DNA from: Pseudomonadota bacterium | GTDB lineage: Bacteria > Pseudomonadota > Gammaproteobacteria > Burkholderiales > Thiobacillaceae | DNA length: 19,400 nt | Assembly: GCA_021836225.1 (NCBI GenBank) | Contig: JAKBJA010000014.1 | Location: 1 to 19,400, forward strand | Direction: 5' to 3' | Shown here: in pieces, positions 14,370-19,400 of the stretch | Position numbering within the stretch: position 1 is the stretch's first letter | Layout: each line of letters starts with the position of its first letter | The notes under the pieces: generated by a model | What the model saw: the letters and a program-made list of their open reading frames with translations, nothing else | What the model was told of the DNA's origin: nothing | Database searches by the model: none | Program-made: the position numbers and the translations under genes

Positions 14370-14448
14370 GCAGCTGGTCGCGCCAGGATCCGGCTTGCAA
14401 GCCCGGAGATGGTCCAGCTTGCACGATGAACCTTTTTAATTGGGTGGC

Positions 14449-14481
14449 TTTTCGGTAGGCTTCGCGCTAATCCTACGAAAA
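14449..14481. repeat. imperfect inverted repeat upstream of the ATPase gene
   Basis: TTTTCGGTAGG (14449-14459) pairs with CCTACGAAAA (14472-14481) apart from one bulged G, enclosing TTCGCGCTAAT. It could be a small dispersed palindromic element or a weak terminator for the regulator gene. It lies 9 bp before the next start codon. Confidence 0.5.
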
Positions 14482-14489
14482 CCGACCCT

Positions 14490-15341
14490 ATGCATTTCAC
14501 CCCCGACTCCTTCCGCGCCTGGCCGACCAAACGAATCACCCTGCTCGGTATGTCCGGCGTCGGCAAGACCCATATCTCGAGCATGCTGCGCGGCCACGAC
14601 TGGTTCCACTTTTCCGGTGACTATCGCATCGGCACGCGTTACCTCGACGAACCGATTCTGGACATCATCAAGCAGCAGGCCATGCTGGTGCCCTTTCTGC
14701 GCGACCTGTTGCGCAAGGACTGGATCGACATCAAGAACAACATCAAGATTCACGACCTCGGGCCGGTGCTGACTTTTGTCGGCAAGCTCGGCGGGCCGGA
14801 GTGGGGCGGGCTCCCGCTCGACGAGTTCTCGCGCCGCCAGGGGGCCTACCGCGACGCCGAAATCGCCGCGATGAAGGATGTCCCCGAGTTCATCCGCAAG
14901 GGCCAGGAAATCTACGGCTACCCGCATTTCGTCAATGATGTGGGCGGCAGCCTGTGCGAGCTGGATGAGCCCGGCGTGGTCGAGCTCTTGGCCGAACACA
15001 CGCTGATTCTCTACATCCAGACCACCACGCGCGAGGAAGAGGACACGCTGATCAAGCGCGCGCAGTCCGACCCCAAGCCGCTGTATTTCCGTCCGGCCTT
15101 CCTCGCCGAGCACCTGCCGGTCTATTTGAAGGAAAAGAATCTGGAATTCGTCGCACAGATCGAACCGGATGATTTTGCGCGCTGGGTGTTTCCTCGCCTG
15201 TTCCATTCGCGCATCCCGCGCTACGAGGCAATCGCCAAGCCGTACGGCTACACGGTGACCTCGCAGGAAGTGGCGCAGGTGCGCGACGAACGCGATTTCC
15301 TCGCGCTGGTCGAAGCCGCGGTGGCGCGCAAGGAGCACTGA
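14490..15341 (+). CDS. P-loop ATPase/kinase-like protein of unknown function
   Basis: A 283-aa soluble protein with a clear Walker A motif, GMSGVGKT (20-27), right after a short N-terminal strand (RITLL). Later segments look like ordinary alpha/beta core (HDLGPVLTFVGKLGGPEWGG; HTLILYIQTTTREEEDTLIK). No helicase, ABC or transmembrane feature is visible. There is no obvious ribosome site before the ATG. The gene ends 1 bp before metA, implying co-transcription and perhaps a link to methionine or activated-homoserine metabolism. I do not recognise a named family; a small-molecule kinase is one possibility. Confidence 0.75.
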   Translation: MHFTPDSFRAWPTKRITLLGMSGVGKTHISSMLRGHDWFHFSGDYRIGTRYLDEPILDIIKQQAMLVPFLRDLLRKDWIDIKNNIKIHDLGPVLTFVGKLGGPEWGGLPLDEFSRRQGAYRDAEIAAMKDVPEFIRKGQEIYGYPHFVNDVGGSLCELDEPGVVELLAEHTLILYIQTTTREEEDTLIKRAQSDPKPLYFRPAFLAEHLPVYLKEKNLEFVAQIEPDDFARWVFPRLFHSRIPRYEAIAKPYGYTVTSQEVAQVRDERDFLALVEAAVARKEH

Positions 15342-15342
15342 G

Positions 15343-16395
15343 ATGCCGCTGGTCGCACACAACACCCTGCCCACCTTCGAGCGCTTGCGCCGCGACGGCA
15401 TCACGGTGTTGTCGACCGAGCGCGCGGCCAACCAGGAAATCCGCGAATTGCATGTCGGCCTGTTGAACATGATGCCGGACGCCGCGCTGGAAGCGACCGA
15501 GCGCCAGTTCTACCGGCTGGTCGGCGAGTCCAATCCGATCGCGCAGTTCTACATGCACCCGTTCACCCTGCCGACGCTGCCGCGCGGCGAGGCGGCGCAG
15601 GCGCACATCGCGCAGTACTACGAGCGCTTCGAGGACATCCGCGCGGCCGGGCTCGACGCCCTCATCATCACCGGCGCCAACGTCAGTCATGCCAATCTCG
15701 CCGACGAGCCGTTCTGGCAGCCGCTGATCGAGGTGATCGACTGGGCCTGGGACAACGTCACCTCGACGCTGTGCTCGTGTCTTGCCACCCATGCGGTGAT
15801 GCAGTTCCGCCACGGCCAGACGCGGGTGAAGCAGCCGCACAAGATCTGGGGCGTGTTCGAGCACCGCGTGACCGACGGCCGCCACCCGCTGGTGGCCGAC
15901 GTCAACACCCGCTTCGACGTGCCGCATTCGCGCTGGAACGACGTCTCGCGCGCGCAGTTCGAGGCGGCCGGCGTCAAGGTGCTGGTCGAAAGCGCGGAGG
16001 CGGGGGTACATCTGGCTGTGAGTGGCGACGGCCTGCGCACGGTGTTCTTCCAGGGCCACCCCGAATACGACACGGTGTCGCTGCTGAAGGAATACAAGCG
16101 CGACCTGCTGCTGGCCGCGGCCGGCAAGCTGCCCGCGTTTCCGCCTTTCCCGGTGCGCTATTTCAACCGCCAGGCGCAGGCGCTGCTGGCCGAATTCGGC
16201 AACCGCATGCAGGTTGGCGAAACGCTGGTTTTCCCCGAGGCACACCTGCTGCCGCTGCTCGACAATACCTGGCACGACACCGCTGAGGCGGTGATCGGCA
16301 ACTGGATCGGCTGCGTCTACCAGGTTACTCACCGCGAACGCGGCCTGCCCTTCATGCCGGGGATCGATCCGAACAATCCGCTGGGACTCGCGTGA
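15343..16395 (+). CDS. metA: homoserine O-acyltransferase, MetA type (probably O-succinyltransferase)
   Basis: First committed enzyme of methionine synthesis, transferring an acyl group from acyl-CoA to the hydroxyl of homoserine. The 350-aa length is somewhat longer than E. coli MetA (309). It shows the early LHVGLLNMMPDAALEATERQF, the catalytic Cys146 in STLCSCLATHA, and His239 and Glu241 in GHPEYD. The position that separates acetyl-CoA (Glu) from succinyl-CoA (Gly) users, just after GAPV in Bacillus MetA, is Ser115 here (GANVS). Acyl-donor choice therefore cannot be read with confidence; a small residue favours succinyl-CoA. It lies 1 bp after the ATPase gene and overlaps the permease gene start by 4 bp. 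Confidence 0.9.
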   Translation: MPLVAHNTLPTFERLRRDGITVLSTERAANQEIRELHVGLLNMMPDAALEATERQFYRLVGESNPIAQFYMHPFTLPTLPRGEAAQAHIAQYYERFEDIRAAGLDALIITGANVSHANLADEPFWQPLIEVIDWAWDNVTSTLCSCLATHAVMQFRHGQTRVKQPHKIWGVFEHRVTDGRHPLVADVNTRFDVPHSRWNDVSRAQFEAAGVKVLVESAEAGVHLAVSGDGLRTVFFQGHPEYDTVSLLKEYKRDLLLAAAGKLPAFPPFPVRYFNRQAQALLAEFGNRMQVGETLVFPEAHLLPLLDNTWHDTAEAVIGNWIGCVYQVTHRERGLPFMPGIDPNNPLGLA

Positions 16396-17486
16396 CAGAA
16401 GCGCGCGCGCACTTCGACGAGGAGCGGAGCGCGCTGATCGCCAGCGGCGCCTGGCATGCCGAAGCCGCAGCTGCGCTGCCGAATCTGGCCGGCAAGACCG
16501 TGCGCATTATCGACGGCGCCGGCGTCACGCAACTCGACACCAACGGCGCGTGGCTTCTCCTCTCCGCCGCCCGCCCGAACGCCAGCGATCCAATGCCCGA
16601 ACTGCACGCGTTCCAGCCGCAACATCTGGCGATGCTGCAACTTGTGGCGCAGCACTGCGCAACCACCGCCGCGCAAGCCGGGCCGCACCGTGAAGGCGTG
16701 CTCGAACTCACCGGGCGCAGTACGCTGGAGATGTGGGCGAATGTCACCGGCCTGCTCGACTTCGTTGGCCGCCTGTCCATCGAACTGGCGACGCTGATGG
16801 TCAGCCCGGGACGCTGGCGCTGGCGCGAATTCGGCGCCCAGCTCAGTTCGATATTCGCCGGTGCGATTCCCATCGTGGCCGGCATGCTGTTCCTGCTCGG
16901 CATCGTGTTCGCCTACCTGCTGGGAGACCAGGCGCTGCAGTTCGGCGCCAACATCTTCGTCGTCGACGGCATCCTGCTGGCGGTCCTGCGCGAGGTGTCG
17001 CCGGTCATCGTCGCGGTCCTGGTCGCGGGGCGCACCGGGGCGGCCATCACCGCGCAGATCGGCACCATGAAGGTCACCGACGAGATCGACGCCATCACCA
17101 CGCTCGGCCTGTCGCCGCTGGCAGTGCTGGTGATTCCGCGCATGCTGGCCTTGCTGATCGCCATGCCCCTGCTGGTGTTCATCGGCGATATCGCCGGGAT
17201 CGTCGGCGGCATGCTGGTGGCGCAGGAACAGCTGGATATTTCGTATTCCATCTTCAAGGACCGCATGGTCGACGTGCTGGAGCTTAACACCCTGCTGGTC
17301 GGCCTGGGAAAGGCGCCGGTGTTTGCCATCTTCATCGCGCTCATCGCCTGCCGCATGGGCCTGTCGGTCACGCGCGACGCGCGCAGCGTGGGCGCGAACA
17401 CCACGTCCACCGTAGTGCAGAGCCTGGTTGCCATCATCGTCCTCAATGCCATGTTTGCCGTCGCCTTCGTGAAGCTGGGAATCTGA
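16392..17486 (+). CDS. MlaE-family lipid ABC transporter permease with N-terminal STAS domain
   Basis: A 364-aa protein joining a STAS-like domain (about 30-110, with LDTNGAWLLLSAARP) to an MlaE/YrbE permease domain (about 115-364). The permease part has 5-6 membrane segments and the conserved REVSPVIVAVLVAGRTGAA, EIDAITTLGLSPL and ACRMGLSVTRDARSVG. The fused STAS domain stands in for the separate MlaB of E. coli. The start is GTG at 16392, overlapping the metA stop (GTGA). With the next two genes it should form an inner-membrane complex moving phospholipids or other lipids between inner and outer membranes. Confidence 0.9.
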   Translation: MTEARAHFDEERSALIASGAWHAEAAAALPNLAGKTVRIIDGAGVTQLDTNGAWLLLSAARPNASDPMPELHAFQPQHLAMLQLVAQHCATTAAQAGPHREGVLELTGRSTLEMWANVTGLLDFVGRLSIELATLMVSPGRWRWREFGAQLSSIFAGAIPIVAGMLFLLGIVFAYLLGDQALQFGANIFVVDGILLAVLREVSPVIVAVLVAGRTGAAITAQIGTMKVTDEIDAITTLGLSPLAVLVIPRMLALLIAMPLLVFIGDIAGIVGGMLVAQEQLDISYSIFKDRMVDVLELNTLLVGLGKAPVFAIFIALIACRMGLSVTRDARSVGANTTSTVVQSLVAIIVLNAMFAVAFVKLGI

Positions 17487-18253
17487 TGACCGAGCTCGTC
17501 ATCGACGTCCGCGATGTTTCCACCACCCTGGGCGGGCGCAGCATTCATCATGAGCTCAGCCTTTCCGTTGCGCGCGGCGAGATGATCGCGCTGATCGGCG
17601 GCAGCGGCACCGGCAAGTCGGTTCTGATGCGGGAAATCATCGGCTTGCTGAAGCCGCAGGCCGGTCGCATCGAGCTGCTCGGACAATCGGTGTGGGACAG
17701 CACGCCCGAGCAGATGAACGCGCTGCGCCGCCGCTTCGGCGTGCTGTTCCAGGACGGCGCTCTGTTCTCTTCGCTCTCCGTGGAGGACAACGTCGCCACC
17801 CCGCTGTTCGAGCATACCGACCTGCCGCATTCCACCTGTCGCCAGCTGGCACGGCTGAAACTCGCGCTGGCCGGGTTGCCGCCCGATGCCGCCCGCAAGC
17901 GGCCGAGCGAACTTTCCGGCGGCATGCGCAAGCGGGTGGCGCTGGCGCGTGCGCTTGCGCTCGATCCCGAACTGCTGTTTCTCGACGAGCCCACCTCCGG
18001 CCTCGATCCGATTTCGGCGCGCGCCTTCGACAGGCTGATCCGACTGCTGGCCGACAGCCTCGGACTCACCGTATTCCTCGTTACCCACGACTTGGATACA
18101 CTGTTTTCGATTATCGACCGTGTCATCGTGCTGTCGAATGGCCGCGTGCTCGGCAGTGGCACGCTGGCAGAACTGAAAACCATCGACGACCCGTGGCTGC
18201 GCGATTACTTCGCCGCGCGTGCGTCGGAAGGAGGGACTGCTCATGGAAACTGA
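17486..18253 (+). CDS. MlaF-family ABC transporter ATP-binding protein
   Basis: A 255-aa ATPase: Walker A GGSGTGKS (38-45), Q-loop LFQDGALFSSLSV (Gln89), signature LSGGMRKR (143-150), Walker B LLFLDEPTSGLDP (163-175) and H-loop His201 in VTHDLD. The DGALFSSLSVxDNV stretch is characteristic of the MlaF branch of ABC ATPases. The ATG overlaps the stop of the permease gene (TGATG), so the subunits are translationally coupled. It energises lipid transport by the adjacent permease. Confidence 0.93.
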   Translation: MTELVIDVRDVSTTLGGRSIHHELSLSVARGEMIALIGGSGTGKSVLMREIIGLLKPQAGRIELLGQSVWDSTPEQMNALRRRFGVLFQDGALFSSLSVEDNVATPLFEHTDLPHSTCRQLARLKLALAGLPPDAARKRPSELSGGMRKRVALARALALDPELLFLDEPTSGLDPISARAFDRLIRLLADSLGLTVFLVTHDLDTLFSIIDRVIVLSNGRVLGSGTLAELKTIDDPWLRDYFAARASEGGTAHGN

Positions 18254-19190
18254 AGGCCGCTACACGTTGGTCGGCACGCTGGTTCTGGCGGCGATCGCGC
18301 TGATGACGCTGGCCATCCTCTGGCTGGCAGGTGCGGCCGAAACCATCGCCTATCAAACCTACACCATCTATTTCAAACAGCAGTCGCTCGACGGGCTGGC
18401 GGTCGGAAGTCCGATCAAAATGCGCGGCATCAAGGTGGGCGTGGTCGATGGCTACCGCTTCGTCAACACGCGGGAAGAAGCTGTCGCGGTGACCGCGCGC
18501 ATCGACGTCGGCGTGCCGGTGCACGCCGGCGCCGAGGCCTACATCAAGCGCAACCTGGTCACCGGCATTGCGGCGGTTGAAATCAACAACGGCCCGGTCG
18601 ACAACCCCCTGCTTGACACCGTACCCAAAGGTGAACGCTATCCTGTCATCGCCGAGGGCAGCTCCGACATCGACAAGGTCGCCACTGCGGTGTCCCGCCT
18701 GGCTGAAAACGGGGCGCAGGTCGTGGAACGCATGAACACGCTGCTGTCCGATGAAAACCAGCGCTCCATCTCGCAGACTTTGGCCAATCTCAACGAACTG
18801 TCCGCCCACCTCGTCGCCAACAAGCAGAGCCTCGGCGCCGTGGTACAGGGCATCCGCGACGCCTCCGACGAATTCCGCTTTGCCGGCGCCAGCATCAGCC
18901 AGGCCGCCACCCGCGCCGAAGGCAGCATCGTCGGAGTGGGGAATAACGCCGATGCCGCACTGAACGAAGCCCGGGTCGCGATGGAAAAGCTGCAACGCGA
19001 AGCCAGCCTGATTTCCGGGCAAATCCAGCAACTCACCGAAACCAGCACCCTGGAGCTGACCAACGTCAGTCGCGACGTGCGCACCAGCGCCGATACCCTC
19101 ACCACCGCCGGGCAGCGCCTGTCCAACCCGCGCAACATTCTGTTCGGTCCAGGCCAGCAGCAGCTCGGCCCCGGAGAAAAACTGCCATGA
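18243..19190 (+). CDS. MlaD-family (MCE domain) periplasmic lipid-binding protein
   Basis: A 315-aa protein with one N-terminal membrane helix (about 10-33) followed by an MCE domain (about 40-120: YTIYFKQQSLDGLAVGSPIK, then MRGIKVGVVDGY, and AYIKRNLVTGIAAVEINNG). A long helical C-terminal region of about 180 residues follows (repeated ISQTLANLNELSAHL-type heptads). The long helical tail is more like PqiB/Mce-type tunnel proteins than the short E. coli MlaD. The start at 18243 is preceded by GGAGGGA and overlaps the ATPase gene by 11 bp. An earlier in-frame ATG at 18219 is less likely. Confidence 0.9.
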   Translation: METEGRYTLVGTLVLAAIALMTLAILWLAGAAETIAYQTYTIYFKQQSLDGLAVGSPIKMRGIKVGVVDGYRFVNTREEAVAVTARIDVGVPVHAGAEAYIKRNLVTGIAAVEINNGPVDNPLLDTVPKGERYPVIAEGSSDIDKVATAVSRLAENGAQVVERMNTLLSDENQRSISQTLANLNELSAHLVANKQSLGAVVQGIRDASDEFRFAGASISQAATRAEGSIVGVGNNADAALNEARVAMEKLQREASLISGQIQQLTETSTLELTNVSRDVRTSADTLTTAGQRLSNPRNILFGPGQQQLGPGEKLP

Positions 19191-19400
19191 CAAAAAGCCT
19201 GGTCCTTGCCGCACTGAGCATGCTGCTAGCCGGCTGCATCAATATGGGCGGAAAAAATGACGTGCCTGCCGTGGTGTATTACGTGCTGAACGACACCGCC
19301 GCTGCCGCCGCCCCGGCGCCACTGCGTGCCGGCGCGCCCATCCTGCTGGTGCTCGACACCACCACCGGCGGCTTTTACGACACCGACCAGCTCATCTTCA
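19187..19400 (+). CDS. ABC-type transport auxiliary lipoprotein (PqiC-like), partial at window end
   Basis: The first 71 codons only; the gene runs past the edge. It has a signal peptide with lipobox LAGC (Cys17), then VPAVVYYVLND and PILLVLDTTTGGFYDTDQLI. This matches the opening of PqiC-type auxiliary lipoproteins that accompany MCE transporters and sit in the outer membrane. The ATG overlaps the MlaD-type stop (ATGA), placing it in the same operon. Confidence 0.82.
   Translation, partial: MTKSLVLAALSMLLAGCINMGGKNDVPAVVYYVLNDTAAAAAPAPLRAGAPILLVLDTTTGGFYDTDQLIF

Noticed and set aside
15052..16332. 426-aa minus-strand frame opposite metA
   Set aside because: Shadow frame. The opposite strand encodes MetA with intact catalytic residues.

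Overview
The window looks like chromosomal DNA of a GC-rich (roughly 60-65% by eye) Gram-negative proteobacterium, most likely a betaproteobacterium. The reasons are several outer-membrane lipoproteins with lipoboxes, a YajG-type lipoprotein, a LapA-type membrane protein, an Mla-type lipid ABC transporter, sigma-54 promoters with a VpsR-type sigma-54 activator, and a MetA-type homoserine acyltransferase. No rRNA, tRNA, CRISPR array, insertion sequence or phage gene was seen. Species cannot be named from this alone.

Region by region. (1) 1-3690: a compact ethanolamine catabolism operon, eat-eutB-eutC, preceded at 9-24 by a near-perfect sigma-54 promoter and closed by a 12-bp-stem hairpin. (2) 3707-4327 (minus): a YajG-like lipoprotein. 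(3) 4552-7234 (plus): a short envelope/signalling cluster with a LapA-like membrane protein, a small coiled-coil protein, a Ser/Thr kinase with a C-terminal PEGA domain, and a TssQ-like lipoprotein. Two genes here appear to carry single-base deletions that truncate recognisable C-termini, and the kinase has NFG in place of DFG. (4) 7477-12506: a Fap/curli-like secretion locus. A FapF-like outer-membrane porin (plus strand) faces a minus-strand operon: a 611-aa glycine-rich repeat protein, a strong intrinsic terminator/attenuator, a small secreted protein, a secreted C39 (FapD-like) cysteine peptidase, and a second small secreted protein. Both small proteins carry textbook double-glycine leaders located after a Sec signal peptide, which suggests cleavage in the periplasm by the neighbouring C39 peptidase. 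(5) 12492-14369: the operon's sigma-54 promoter, candidate enhancer sites, and a divergent VpsR-type activator with an intact GAFTGA loop. (6) 14490-16395: an uncharacterised P-loop ATPase followed 1 bp later by metA. (7) 16392 to the window end: an MCE/Mla-type lipid transporter with overlapping genes (STAS-MlaE permease, ATPase, MlaD-type protein, auxiliary lipoprotein cut by the window edge).

The most interesting part is 7477-14369. It reads as a self-contained, sigma-54-controlled system for making an extracellular fibre or matrix: an activator from a family that controls biofilm matrix in Vibrio, a repetitive secreted protein, two GG-leader proteins with curlin-like QNxGxN motifs, a periplasmic GG-peptidase and an outer-membrane channel. 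The Fap resemblance rests on domain architecture and gene content, not on a database search.
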